Of a stretch of 64,000 bases of DNA, positions 1 to 8,434 are shown piece after piece (positions within the stretch are counted from its first letter, which is position 1; every line of letters begins with the position of its first letter). A program made the position numbers and the translations under genes. The stretch comes from an uncultured Aquimonas sp. (GTDB lineage: Bacteria > Pseudomonadota > Gammaproteobacteria > Xanthomonadales > Xanthomonadaceae). The notes below the pieces were generated by a model. The model did no database searches and was not told the DNA's origin. It saw only the letters and a program-made list of their open reading frames with translations. The DNA lies in assembly GCF_937888285.1 (NCBI RefSeq), contig NZ_CALART010000023.1:1-64000 (forward strand). The letters run 5' to 3'.

Positions 1-142
1 TGCGCTTGCGCTCCTGGGTCGGCTTCTCGTAGAACTCGCGCTTGCGGGTCTCGGCGAGGACGCCGGCCTTCTCGCAGGTGCGCTTGAAGCGACGCAGGGC
101 AAACTCGAACGGCTCGTTTTCGCGGACTTTGACGCTGGGCAT
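1..142 (-). CDS. rpsU: 30S ribosomal protein S21 (partial, C-terminus outside window)
   Basis: The reverse strand from 142 reads [18 protein letters not shown] followed by FKRTCEKAG and an Arg/Lys-rich tail, the typical bacterial S21 sequence. S21 is a small basic protein of the 30S platform that helps initiation. About 47 codons are visible and the frame is still open at base 1. The gene is divergent from tsaD, the arrangement found in many gammaproteobacteria, where dnaG and rpoD often follow rpsU; they would lie outside this window. Confidence 0.95.
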
Positions 143-220
143 GGGATCTCCGGTGCTGATTCGGTGGGCCCCCGCGACAGTTGCCCGCGCGGTCGATGCG
201 CGCAATGCGGGGGCGGGGAG

Positions 221-237
221 CCGCGTATGATACGCGG
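221..237. promoter_or_regulatory. Perfect palindrome containing symmetric -10-like element, rpsU/tsaD
   Basis: CCGCGTATGATACGCGG is an 8-1-8 perfect inverted repeat in the 143-bp divergent gap. It contains TATGAT when read towards tsaD and TATCAT when read towards rpsU, so one element could serve as the -10 box in both directions. It sits 48 bp before the tsaD ATG and 78 bp before the rpsU ATG. I see no good -35 on either side. It could instead be a repressor operator. Confidence 0.45.
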
Positions 238-285
238 CCTTCCAACGCCCTTGCAATCCGGGGCCTGATCTGCATCTTTCGCCCC

Positions 286-1299
286 ATGAATGTGCTCGGC
301 ATCGAAACCTCCTGCGACGAGACCGGCGTGGCCCTCTACAGCCACGAACGCGGCCTGCTGGGCCATGCCCTGTACAGCCAGGTGCGCCTGCATGCCGACT
401 ACGGCGGGGTGGTGCCGGAGCTGGCCAGTCGCGACCACGTGCGCAAGCTGCTGCCGCTGATCCGCAGCTGCCTGGACCAGGCCGGCCTGGGGATGTCCGA
501 TCTCGATGGCGTCGCCTACACCGCCGGCCCCGGCCTGGTCGGTGCCCTGCTGGTAGGAGCGGCGACGGGACGGGCGATCGCCTGGTCGCTGGGTCTGCCG
601 GCGATCGGCGTGCACCACATGGAGGGCCACCTGCTGGCGCCCCTGCTGGAGGCCGACGCGCCGCAGCCGCCTTTCGTGGCCCTGCTGGTCTCGGGCGGGC
701 ACAGCCAGCTGGTCGAGGTCGAGCGCATCGGCGTGTACCGCCTGCTGGGCGAGACCCTGGACGACGCCGCCGGCGAGGCCTTCGACAAGACCGCCAAGCT
801 GCTGGGCCTGCCGTACCCGGGCGGCCCCGAGCTGGCGAAGCTGGCCGAATCCGGCGATCCCGCGCGCTACAGCTTCTCGCGGCCGATGACCGACCGGCCT
901 GGTCTTGAGTTCAGCTTCTCGGGCCTCAAGACCCAGGTGCTGCTGGCCTGGCAGCAGTCGGACCAGAGCGCGCAGACCCGTGCCGACATCGCCCGCGGCT
1001 TCGAGGAGGCTGTGGTCGAGACGTTGGCGATCAAGTGCGAGCGTGCCCTGAAGGCGACGGGCGCGAAGACTCTGGTGGTGGCTGGCGGCGTCGGCGCCAA
1101 CCGCCGCCTGCGTGCGCGGCTCGACGAGCTGAGTCGGCGGCGCAAGGTCAAAGTGAGTTTCCCGCGCCCGGAGTTCTGCACCGACAACGGCGCGATGATC
1201 GCCTTCGCCGGCGCCCTGCGGCTGGCGGCGGGCCAGCACGATGCCGATGCGCTCACCGTGCGGCCACGCTGGGATATGGCAGGCTTGCCGGCCGCTTGA
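286..1299 (+). CDS. tsaD: tRNA N6-threonylcarbamoyladenosine transferase TsaD
   Basis: TsaD transfers the threonylcarbamoyl group from TC-AMP to A37 of ANN-decoding tRNAs, working with TsaB and TsaE in the cytoplasm. The 337-residue product begins [17 protein letters not shown], the classic ASKHA-fold N-terminus. It carries the metal-binding [10 protein letters not shown] histidines, the LVSGGHSQL motif, and [12 protein letters not shown] with the late metal-binding aspartate. The open frame extends to 181, but homology starts at 286, so that ATG is chosen. Length matches the family. It heads a run with folB and folK. Confidence 0.97.
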
Positions 1300-1339
1300 G
1301 TCGGCGCGCCCGCCGCTTGCTCCCACATCAGGACTCCGC

Positions 1340-1705
1340 ATGGACAAGGTTTTCATCGAGGCGCTCGAGATCGAGTGCCTGATCGGCATCTACGACTGGG
1401 AGCGGCGCATCCGCCAGCCGATCGTGCTGGATATCGAAATGGCCTTCGACAACCGCGTGCCGGCGGCGTCCGACGACATCCGCGACACCCTTGATTACAA
1501 AGCCGTCAGCAAGCGCCTGATGCAGTTCGTCGGCGAGTCGAGCTTCGGCCTCGTGGAAACGCTTGCCGAGCGCTGTGCGGCGATCATCCTCGACGAGTTC
1601 AAAGTCAGCCACGTACGCCTGAAGCTCTCGAAGCCGGGGGCGGTGCGCGGTGCGCGCGCGGTGGGCGTGCTGATCGAGCGCAGCCGCACCGACGCTGCGG
1701 CATGA
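1340..1705 (+). CDS. folB: Dihydroneopterin aldolase FolB
   Basis: The 121-residue product begins MDKVFIEALEIECLIGIYDWE, the usual FolB start. It has the ETLAERCAAIIL helix and the LKLSKPGAVRGARAVGV segment containing the catalytic lysine. The enzyme cleaves 7,8-dihydroneopterin to 6-hydroxymethyl-dihydropterin and glycolaldehyde in folate synthesis. The ATG is 40 bp after tsaD. The stop overlaps the start of folK by 4 bp, so the two consecutive pathway steps are probably translationally coupled. Confidence 0.96.
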   Translation: MDKVFIEALEIECLIGIYDWERRIRQPIVLDIEMAFDNRVPAASDDIRDTLDYKAVSKRLMQFVGESSFGLVETLAERCAAIILDEFKVSHVRLKLSKPGAVRGARAVGVLIERSRTDAAA

Positions 1706-2184
1706 GCCTCGCCCTGCTCAGCCTGGGCAGCAACCAGCAGCCCGAGCACTATCTGCGCGCCGCGGCTGATGCCCTGCGCCAGCGCTTTCCCGGCGCCCAC
1801 TTCTCGCCGGTGTATCGCACGCCTGCCGTCGGATTCGAGGGGCCGGATTTCCTCAATGCAGCGGCGGCGATCGACAGCGACCTCGACCCGTTTGCGCTCA
1901 ACGACTGGCTGCATGCGCTGGAAGACGTCAATGGCCGCCGCCGCGACGTGCCGCGTTTCTCCTCGCGCACGCTCGACGTCGACATCGTCTACTTCGAGGA
2001 TCGCGTGCTGGAAGGCCCAGGCAACCTCAAGCTGCCGCGGCCGGAGCTGAAGTTCGCCTTCGTCCTGAAACCGCTGGTCGATCTTGCGCCGGACTTCATC
2101 GATCCGGTACAGGGCCAGGCGCTTGACGCGCTGTGGCGGGCCTCGGGGCTGGTGTCGCCGGTCCGCGACCTGCTCGATCTCTGA
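1702..2184 (+). CDS. folK: 2-amino-4-hydroxy-6-hydroxymethyldihydropteridine diphosphokinase FolK
   Basis: FolK pyrophosphorylates the FolB product with ATP, the next step to dihydropteroate. The 160-residue product shows LLSLGSNQQPEHYLRAA at the N-terminus, SPVYRTPAVGFEGPDFLNA, and the RTLDVDIVYF loop with the Mg-binding aspartates, all HPPK signatures. It overlaps folB by ATGA. The next gene is convergent, so folK ends this run. The 109-bp gap after it shows no clear terminator. Confidence 0.96.
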   Translation: MSLALLSLGSNQQPEHYLRAAADALRQRFPGAHFSPVYRTPAVGFEGPDFLNAAAAIDSDLDPFALNDWLHALEDVNGRRRDVPRFSSRTLDVDIVYFEDRVLEGPGNLKLPRPELKFAFVLKPLVDLAPDFIDPVQGQALDALWRASGLVSPVRDLLDL

Positions 2185-2293
2185 GCGGTTCCGCCAGGGA
2201 TGCGCAGACTCTGCACGCAGGATCGCCACTCCCGCGCGTCTCGCCTTGGACAGCCAGCGGCGGCAGCGATGGACGGATGCCACTGATCCGCTT

Positions 2294-2869
2294 TCAGTCT
2301 TCGTCGTCGCTCTTGAGCTCCAGCCGCAGCGGCAGGCCGGTCATCTGCTCCAGTGGCAGCGGCCAGTGGCCCAGCGGCGCCAGCGAGCGCAGGGCATCCT
2401 CTGGGCTCACGCCCTGATGCTTGACCGCATAGGCGGCGTACAGCCAGCCCGCGCGCACGCCGGTCGCGCAGTGCACCAGCAGCTTGCCCTCGGACCTGGC
2501 CAGGGCCTCGGCGAAGGCGTCGACCGCCGCGGGGCTGAAAGGGTGCGCCTTGCCGTCAATCGGATGGGCGCGATAGTCGAGCCCCAGTTCGGCGGCGAGC
2601 GCGGCCTCGTCGAAAGGCACGCGGCTGCGGTCGGCCATCTCCTCGGGCGTGCGCAGGTTCAGCACGGTGCTGACGCCGCGCTCGCTCCACTGCCGCAGGT
2701 CGTCGGCCGTGGGCTGGGCGCTGACCACGATGCGCTCGAAGCTGAGTGCACCAGGCTGGGCCGAGGGCATCGGCTTCGGCGTGGGCGCAGATGCGGTCCT
2801 GGGTGTGCTGGCGCAGGCGGCCAGCAGTGCGCACAGGAGCAGGAGCAGCAGCGATGAGGCGTGGCGCAT
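2294..2869 (-). CDS. Lipoprotein with protein-tyrosine-phosphatase-like (DUF442/BLH-type) domain
   Basis: The 191-residue product has a Leu-rich signal ending LLAAC, a lipobox with Cys19, then a short Pro/Ala linker. The domain resembles the phosphatase-like domain of beta-lactamase-hydrolase-like proteins: STVLNLRTPEE, then VHCATGVRAG with putative nucleophile Cys134. The loop is C-x4-R rather than the C-x5-R of classical tyrosine phosphatases, as in DUF442 proteins. The start at 2869 is chosen because GGAG lies 9 nt upstream; an ATG at 2878 abuts that GGAG. The substrate is unknown. An envelope location is inferred. Confidence 0.75.
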   Translation of the reverse strand: MRHASSLLLLLLCALLAACASTPRTASAPTPKPMPSAQPGALSFERIVVSAQPTADDLRQWSERGVSTVLNLRTPEEMADRSRVPFDEAALAAELGLDYRAHPIDGKAHPFSPAAVDAFAEALARSEGKLLVHCATGVRAGWLYAAYAVKHQGVSPEDALRSLAPLGHWPLPLEQMTGLPLRLELKSDDED

Positions 2870-2957
2870 GGCGGTCATCTCCGTGGCGGCGAAGGGCGTG
2901 GGCTGAATCCTGCCGAGGTCGGCGCGCGTCGTCGACGCATCCGCCGCGGGCGCGCCT

Positions 2958-3749
2958 TCAGTCGAGCGCTGGCCAGCTGCTCGCGTCCAGCGTCTCCCGA
3001 TAGCCGTGCCAGGCGGCGTAGGCCAGCCAGGGCATGACAAGCCCAAGGCCGAGGAAGGCGGTGGCGAAGCCGACCGCGGTGAGCACCACGATCAGCCCGA
3101 CCCAGACCAGCATGGTGATCTTGTTGCGCATCACCGCATGGATACTCGACACGCAGGCGGTGACCATGTCGACCTCACGGTCGGCGATCATCGGCAGCGA
3201 AAAGGCAGCCGTGGCGAAGGTGATCGCGGCGAACAGCGAGCCCACCGCCGAGCCGATCAGCAGGAACTCCAGAAGGCCGTGGAGGTTGCTGGCGTCCACC
3301 GGAAAGAATGCATTGACCATCATTCCGGCGCGCGACCAGACCAGCAGGATCACCAGCTGCGCCAGCGCGAACACGCCGGCCTGACCCACCACGCGGCGGG
3401 CCAGGGTGAAGGAATCCGCCAGCGTTGGCCTGCGCCCTGCAGCGAGGCCACGGCTGACGCAGTACAGGCCGACCGCGAGCAGCGGCGCGATGAAGACGAA
3501 GCCCGAGAGCAGGGTCGCCAGCAGGGCGAAGCGGCCCAGCGACCAGGCCAGCGCCGAGACGGCAATGCTGACCGCGACGATGACGAGGCCGAACACTGCG
3601 CTCAAGCCCGGCGCGGCGCACAGGTCGCGCCAGCCCAGCCGCAGCCAGCGCAGGGGCGCGAAGGGATGCAGGTCCGTGCAGGGCACGACGAAGGGGCGGT
3701 CGTCGGTGGCGGCGGGCTCCGGGGCTGCAGGCGGCGCGGGCTCGTGCAT
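2958..3749 (-). CDS. DUF2189 integral membrane protein
   Basis: The 263-residue product has a Pro/Ala-rich cytoplasmic start, then HPFAPLRWLRLGWRDL, the usual entry of the DUF2189 family. Several hydrophobic helices follow (about 48-68, 74-97 and later ones ending VGLIVVLTAVGFATAFLGLG), and the C-terminus ends YAAWHGYRETLD. No enzymatic motif is visible and the family has no assigned function. It lies 88 bp upstream of the lipoprotein phosphatase gene on the same strand, so the two may be cotranscribed. Confidence 0.8.
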   Translation of the reverse strand: MHEPAPPAAPEPAATDDRPFVVPCTDLHPFAPLRWLRLGWRDLCAAPGLSAVFGLVIVAVSIAVSALAWSLGRFALLATLLSGFVFIAPLLAVGLYCVSRGLAAGRRPTLADSFTLARRVVGQAGVFALAQLVILLVWSRAGMMVNAFFPVDASNLHGLLEFLLIGSAVGSLFAAITFATAAFSLPMIADREVDMVTACVSSIHAVMRNKITMLVWVGLIVVLTAVGFATAFLGLGLVMPWLAYAAWHGYRETLDASSWPALD

Positions 3750-3863
3750 GGCGTGATCCGACAGGCGACAGGCCGGGAGGCTAGCAAGTCCGCCGTCGCG
3801 CATCGCGCTGCGTCGCAACAGCAGCCCCACACGGCCAGCGGCGCGTGCGGGGCTGTCGACTTT

Positions 3864-5546
3864 TCAGTCGGCGCTCTTCAGCGGCGCCTTGGCGAAGGCC
3901 GCCAGCTCCTTGAGCAGGCCCTGGCTGTAGTCCAGCGAGCGCTGCCAGTCGGCCGCCAGCTCGCCCATGCCCTCGAACAGGGCGCGACGCGCCTCGTCCA
4001 GCACGCCATCGGGATCGAGATCGCCCACTTCGATCTTGCCGCTGCGCGCCAGCTGCTGATGCACGTGATCGGCGCGACGGAGTGCCGCGCGTGCGATGTG
4101 GCCGAGCAGGTAGTCCTCCAGCAAGGGCCACGGCGGACAGCTGAGGCAGGGGTCGGGGCGCGGCCAGCGGAAGCGCCAGAAATCGGCCAGGCGCGGAACC
4201 TCGAACACCAGGTCGAACAGCCACTCGCTGACCTGGCAGGGCCCGAGCAGCGGGTACAGGTACTCGGCGAAGCTGCGCCCCAGCTCGACCGTGGGCATGC
4301 GCGCATCGAGCTCCTGCAGGTAGGCATAGCTGAAGGGCAGGGCGGCGATGGCCGGCTCCAGCATGCGCGAGCGCCAGCCCGGCTTGGCCAGCCAGATCGC
4401 GACGTTGACGAAGTAGCGGCGGACCTTCGCCCACTCGACCCCGTTCTCGGCCTCCAGGCCCGCGAGGTTCATGTCGAACCAGTGGTGCCAGGTGGAATCG
4501 ACCACCACGCGCCCCAGATTGACGCGCTGGCCGTCGTAGATGGTGATGGCGGCGAACTTGCGCCCGGGCTGGTCGCCCTTGTCCAGGTTCCAGGGCGGGT
4601 CGGGCAGGCTGCGCACATGGGCGATCGCGCGCGGCATCGGCGGGTTCGCGCCGGTCTGCGGGAAATCGCCCTGCGGATCGGTGATCTCGTCGGTGTCGTA
4701 GCACCAGCCTTCGTGCGGATGATCGGGAAACACGTCGATCGGCCCGTGCTGGGGATGGCAGAGGATCGGATGCGGGCGCTTGAACACACGCAGCCCGCGC
4801 ACGAAGCTCGATTCCGGCACCCACTCCAGCGGCTGCGGATTGGCGTCCCGTTCGACGCCATTCGGGATTATCGCCGGACTGGGATTGCTGACCGGATGCC
4901 AGGTCTGCGCGGCGCTGGCCGGGCGATTGGTGTCGTGGCGGCTGCTGCCGGTCCGGTGCGGCACCGATTCCGCGGCCTTCCAACGGCGCATGCGGCGAAC
5001 CCGCGGGATGTTGCTGCACATGCTGGCGCCGAGGATGGCGTGATCGCCCATCGCCAGCAGGCCGCCCATGCGCTGGTCCATCCAGGTGCGCAGCACGGCG
5101 GCCTCCGTGTCCGAGGTCGGATTGTTGCCGGCGGCGGTGATCTGGGCGTCGTCCTGCAGCGTCGGATTGTGGATGAGTGGACGGATGCCGAAGCACCAGA
5201 TCTGGTCGAACAGATCGATGCTGCGGCCGCCGCCCGCCTCGGTCTGGTCGAAGCGGAAGCCGGTGTAGGTGGCCTGCTGCAGGCGCTGGGCCTCGCTGAG
5301 CGCGGCCTTGGCCTGCGGGCCGTCGCGGGTGGCCAGCACCACGCGCGTGCGGGCGAAGCCGAAGTCGGCGCCATCGACGATCGCAGCGATCTTGCCGATG
5401 CCGAAATCGCCGGCGGTGGAGCTCAGCGCGATGCCGCCGTCGACCAGGATCAGGATGTTCTGCGTGCGCAGCAGGCTGAGTTTGGGCCGGAGCTGGTCGA
5501 GGATCGGGACGACCCGGTCGGCGTGGATGCTGAAGCGTGGAAACAT
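3864..5546 (-). CDS. Uncharacterised 560-residue protein
   Basis: I do not recognise a named domain. No signal peptide or membrane helix is seen, so it is probably cytoplasmic. Features: an alpha/beta-looking start with ILILVDGG at 31-38; AMGDHAILGASMCSNIP at about 165-181; a His/Pro/Cys-rich stretch at 258-282 (KRPHPILCHPQHG, DHPHEGWC); a Trp/His motif VVVDSTWHHWFDMNL at about 347-361; and a helical C-terminus. The clustered His, Cys and Asp could bind metal or make an active site, which is a guess. The ATG at 5546 has AAGGAG 7 nt upstream, inside a hairpin at 5553-5577. It is divergent from yaeQ. Confidence 0.8.
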   Translation of the reverse strand: MFPRFSIHADRVVPILDQLRPKLSLLRTQNILILVDGGIALSSTAGDFGIGKIAAIVDGADFGFARTRVVLATRDGPQAKAALSEAQRLQQATYTGFRFDQTEAGGGRSIDLFDQIWCFGIRPLIHNPTLQDDAQITAAGNNPTSDTEAAVLRTWMDQRMGGLLAMGDHAILGASMCSNIPRVRRMRRWKAAESVPHRTGSSRHDTNRPASAAQTWHPVSNPSPAIIPNGVERDANPQPLEWVPESSFVRGLRVFKRPHPILCHPQHGPIDVFPDHPHEGWCYDTDEITDPQGDFPQTGANPPMPRAIAHVRSLPDPPWNLDKGDQPGRKFAAITIYDGQRVNLGRVVVDSTWHHWFDMNLAGLEAENGVEWAKVRRYFVNVAIWLAKPGWRSRMLEPAIAALPFSYAYLQELDARMPTVELGRSFAEYLYPLLGPCQVSEWLFDLVFEVPRLADFWRFRWPRPDPCLSCPPWPLLEDYLLGHIARAALRRADHVHQQLARSGKIEVGDLDPDGVLDEARRALFEGMGELAADWQRSLDYSQGLLKELAAFAKAPLKSAD

Positions 5547-5552
5547 GGGGAC

Positions 5553-5577
5553 ACTCCTTGAAAGAGATTCAAGGAGT
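5553..5577 (-). promoter_or_regulatory. Hairpin sequestering the Shine-Dalgarno of the 560-residue gene
   Basis: On the minus strand the arms ACTCCTTGAA and TTCAAGGAGT are perfectly complementary over 10 bp, with a 5-nt loop TCTCT. The 3' arm contains AAGGAG, the only good ribosome-binding site for the ATG at 5546. When folded the site would be fully paired; the 5' arm carries an anti-SD-like CTCCTT. There is no T-run, so it is not a normal terminator. Translational control, such as a thermometer or a protein or RNA switch, is inferred. Confidence 0.6.
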
Positions 5578-5812
5578 CGCGTGGCGCTCCCGGTGGCGTC
5601 GAGCGACTCGCTGCGGGCGCGACTGCATGGCGCGCCCGGGGTTCAGTGGCGGGAGATGCCGGCGCCGCGGGGCGATCCTTCGTCCGGCGGCGCTCGGTGA
5701 GTGCTCAGGGGTGCACGTCGCGGGCGTTGTCCCAGCCGTTCGTCGCCTCGGCCCGGTGGGCTGGGGCTTTCGGTCGGCCTACACTGCGCGCCCCGACATG
5801 CAGCGGATCCCC

Positions 5813-6364
5813 ATGGCGCTCAAAGCCACCGTCCATCGCGCCGAGCTCGAAATCAGCGATCTCGACCGGCACTACTACGCCAGCCACAGCCTGACCCTCG
5901 CGCAGCATCCGTCCGAGACCGATGCGCGCCTGATGGTGCGGCTGTTCGCCTTCGCCCTGTTCGCGCAGGAGCGGCTGGAGTTCGGCCGCGGCCTGAGCGC
6001 CGACGGCGAGCCGGACCTGTGGCTCAAGTCGCTGACCGGCGAAATCGAGCATTGGATCGAGCTGGGCCAGCCCGAGGAAGCGGCGATCCGTCGCGCCTGC
6101 GGCCGCGCGCGCAAGGTCAGCCTGATCGGCTACAGCGGTCGCGCCTTCCAGATCTGGTGGGAAAAGAACGCCAGCGCGCTCTCGCGCTGCGCCAACCTCG
6201 AAGTGATCGAGCTGCCGGCCGGCAGCGCCGAAGCCCTGGCGGGCCTGCTGGCGCGCGGCATGCGCCTGCAGTGCATCGTGCAGGAGGGCGAGGTGCAGCT
6301 GATGAGCGAAAGCGCCAGCGTCACGGTGACGCCGGTGCTGCTGCAGGCAGCCACGCGTGGCTGA
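5813..6364 (+). CDS. yaeQ: YaeQ family protein
   Basis: The 183-residue product begins MALKATVHRAELEISDLDRH and has HPSETDARLMVRLFAFALF, GLSADGEPDLWLK, WIELGQPEE and FQIWWEKN, all matching E. coli YaeQ along its length. YaeQ has a PD-(D/E)XK nuclease-like fold; it was reported as a suppressor of rfaH defects, but its biochemical role is not settled. An ATG at 5798 is also in frame, but the family starts at 5813. TACACT at 5780-5785 may be the -10 box. It overlaps the next gene by 8 bp. Confidence 0.93.
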   Translation: MALKATVHRAELEISDLDRHYYASHSLTLAQHPSETDARLMVRLFAFALFAQERLEFGRGLSADGEPDLWLKSLTGEIEHWIELGQPEEAAIRRACGRARKVSLIGYSGRAFQIWWEKNASALSRCANLEVIELPAGSAEALAGLLARGMRLQCIVQEGEVQLMSESASVTVTPVLLQAATRG

Positions 6365-7544
6365 GGTCGATGCCCTTGATGTGCTGGTCATCGGCGGCGG
6401 CGCCGCTGGACTGTTCTGTGCGCTCACCGCCGGCCAGCGCGGCAAGCGCGTGCGGGTGATCGAGCACGCCAACCGCTGCGGCAAGAAGATCCTGATGTCC
6501 GGTGGCGGACGCTGCAATTTCACCAACACCGGCGCGCGCCCGGAGAACTTCCTCTCGGCCAACCCGCATTTCTGCAAGTCGGCGCTGGCGCGCTACCGGC
6601 CCGAGCATTTCATCGCCATGGTCGAGCGCCACGGCATCGCCTATCACGAGAAAGAGCTGGGCCAGCTGTTCTGTGATGAATCGTCCAAGCAGATCGTGCG
6701 CATGCTGCTCGACGAGTGCGCAGCGGCCGGCGTCGACATCCGCACGCAGTGCTCGATCGAAGCCGTCGAGAAGACCGACGCGGGCTTCCGCCTGCGCACC
6801 ACCCAAGGCGTGTTCGAAGCGCCGACGCTGGTGGTGGCCAGCGGCGGTCTGTCGATTCCCAGCATGGGCGCGAGCGGCTTTGGCTATGCATTGGCGAAGC
6901 AGTTTGGCCACAGCGTGCTGCCGACCCGCGCCGGCCTGGTGCCGCTCACGCTCAGCGGCACTCATGCCGAGCGCATGCAGGATCTCGCCGGCGTCGCCCT
7001 GCCGATCACGGTGACGGCGGGCAAGCAGAGCTTCAGCAACGCCATGCTGATCACCCATCGCGGCATCAGCGGGCCGGCGATCCTGCAGATCTCCTCCTAC
7101 TGGCAGCCGGGCGAGCCGCTGACGCTCGATCTGCTGCCCGGCGAGGATGCCTTCGCTCGGCTCAAGGCACTGCGCGAGGCGCGTCCGGCCGCCGAGCTGC
7201 GCACCGTGCTGGCCGAGTTGCTGCCCAAGCGACTCGCCCAGCGCCTGTGCGAGGAGAACTTCGAGAGCCGGCCGATGCGCCAGTTCAACCCGAAAGCGCT
7301 GCAGCAGATCGCCGACGCCCTGCAGCGCTACCCGCTCATCGCCAGCGGCACCGAGGGCTATCGCACCGCCGAGGTCACGCTGGGCGGGGTCGACACCCGC
7401 GAGTTGTCGTCCAGCACGATGGAATCGAAGCTCTGCCCCGGGCTGTATTTCGTCGGCGAAGTGATGGACGTCACCGGCTGGCTGGGCGGCTACAACTTGC
7501 AGTGGGCCTGGGCGTCAGGGCATGCCGCGGGGCAGGCTGCCTAG
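6357..7544 (+). CDS. HI0933/YhiN-type NAD(P)/FAD-dependent oxidoreductase
   Basis: The 395-residue product has an N-terminal Rossmann motif VIGGGAAGLFCAL, then CGKKILMSGGGRCNFTN, the hallmark of the HI0933-like flavoprotein family. GGLSIPSMGASGFGYALA and the C-terminal FVGEVMDVTGWLGGYNLQWAW, which closes over FAD, are also present. Substrate and partner are unknown for the family. The start is GTG at 6357, inside the yaeQ 3' end, implying translational coupling. Length is as expected. Confidence 0.92.
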   Translation: MAEVDALDVLVIGGGAAGLFCALTAGQRGKRVRVIEHANRCGKKILMSGGGRCNFTNTGARPENFLSANPHFCKSALARYRPEHFIAMVERHGIAYHEKELGQLFCDESSKQIVRMLLDECAAAGVDIRTQCSIEAVEKTDAGFRLRTTQGVFEAPTLVVASGGLSIPSMGASGFGYALAKQFGHSVLPTRAGLVPLTLSGTHAERMQDLAGVALPITVTAGKQSFSNAMLITHRGISGPAILQISSYWQPGEPLTLDLLPGEDAFARLKALREARPAAELRTVLAELLPKRLAQRLCEENFESRPMRQFNPKALQQIADALQRYPLIASGTEGYRTAEVTLGGVDTRELSSSTMESKLCPGLYFVGEVMDVTGWLGGYNLQWAWASGHAAGQAA

Positions 7545-7602
7545 CGGAATCCTGGTGCTTCGCGTGCCATCCTGAGTGGTGATCGGCATCGTGCGTCGCC
7601 GC

Positions 7603-7887
7603 TCAATCAGCGGGTCGCGCCGCGCCGGGATGTCGCCGGTACCACACCACCTGGCCCAGGTTGATCAGGTTCACGCTGAGGGTGAACACGTTCGACAGGA
7701 TGATGGGCAGGTCGTTCAGGACGATGCCGTAGCCGAGCCAGAGCAGTACGCCCAGGCTGAAGACGCTGAAGCTGACCAGCGACAGATCGCCTGCGCTGCG
7801 CCGGCGGAAGTTACGCACCACCTGCGGCAGGAAGGCCACGCTGGTGCAGAAGGCGGCGCAGAGGCCGAGAACGGTGACCGGTTCCAT
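7603..7887 (-). CDS. SemiSWEET-type sugar transporter (MtN3/PQ-loop)
   Basis: The 94-residue product has three predicted helices: LGLCAAFCTSVAFLPQVV with the PQ motif at 21-22, LSLVSFSVFSLGVLLWLGYGI, and LPIILSNVFTLSVNLINLGQVVWY. This is the half-transporter unit that dimerises to move small sugars down their gradient across the inner membrane. It is the last gene of a tight minus-strand run (rluF, nucleotidase, this gene) with an 8-bp gap before it. The substrate cannot be told from sequence. Confidence 0.88.
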   Translation of the reverse strand: MEPVTVLGLCAAFCTSVAFLPQVVRNFRRRSAGDLSLVSFSVFSLGVLLWLGYGIVLNDLPIILSNVFTLSVNLINLGQVVWYRRHPGAARPAD

Positions 7888-7895
7888 GAGGCCCC

Positions 7896-8432
7896 TCAGA
7901 GAGCAAAGCGGCGGCGTACGTCCGCCCAGTCGCGGACGCGGACCGGGGCGTCTTCCAGGAGATTGTGCGGCGCGCTGAACAGCAGGCCCTGGCCGCGGAA
8001 GCCGGTGAAGTTGCGGCTGTGGTCGTCGATCAGGAAATCGGCGCAGACCGCCGACTTGTCGCCACAGTAGATGAAGTTGCGCCAGGGCACGAAGGGGAAG
8101 TGCTGGTGCAGCCAGTGGTATTTCGGCAGGAAGGAGTTCGGATACTCCATCGCCGCGGTGGCGAAGAAGATCTCGTAGCGTTCGTTGAGCTCGCGCACGA
8201 CCTCGACGCTGCCCTCGATCACGTCGAGATCGTGGAAGAACTCCTCGCGGTGCGGATAGGCGCGCACCGCGTCGCGGCGCTCGATCGGCACCGCCTCGAA
8301 CAGATGGCGGCCGGCCAGGCTGGCGCGCTCGATGCGCTCGCCGTACTCGCGCTCGTAGATCGCGAGGAAGCGGCCGAGCGAGTCGGCCACCACCTCGTCC
8401 ATGTCGATGGCGATGCGCTGCTTTTCGCGCAT
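7896..8432 (-). CDS. 5'(3')-deoxyribonucleotidase family (NT5C-type HAD phosphatase)
   Basis: The 178-residue product opens REKQRIAIDMDEVVADSLGRF, giving the HAD nucleophile pair Asp10 and Asp12 in the DMDEVVADS form typical of NT5C-type nucleotidases. Later FFATAAMEYPNSFLPKYHWL and CGDKSAVCADFLIDDHSRNF supply the remaining HAD motifs. Members dephosphorylate (deoxy)nucleoside monophosphates, though bacterial substrates vary. The start lies 2 bp after the rluF stop and the stop 8 bp before the SemiSWEET gene, so the three are almost certainly one transcript. Confidence 0.88.
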   Translation of the reverse strand: MREKQRIAIDMDEVVADSLGRFLAIYEREYGERIERASLAGRHLFEAVPIERRDAVRAYPHREEFFHDLDVIEGSVEVVRELNERYEIFFATAAMEYPNSFLPKYHWLHQHFPFVPWRNFIYCGDKSAVCADFLIDDHSRNFTGFRGQGLLFSAPHNLLEDAPVRVRDWADVRRRFAL

Positions 8433-8434
8433 GG

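Noticed and set aside
3006..5561. An 851-codon plus-strand open frame opposite the DUF2189 and 560-residue genes
   Set aside because: It is rich in His, Arg, Gln and Ala with no domain, typical of the antisense frame in GC-rich coding DNA; the minus-strand genes have real motifs and ribosome sites.
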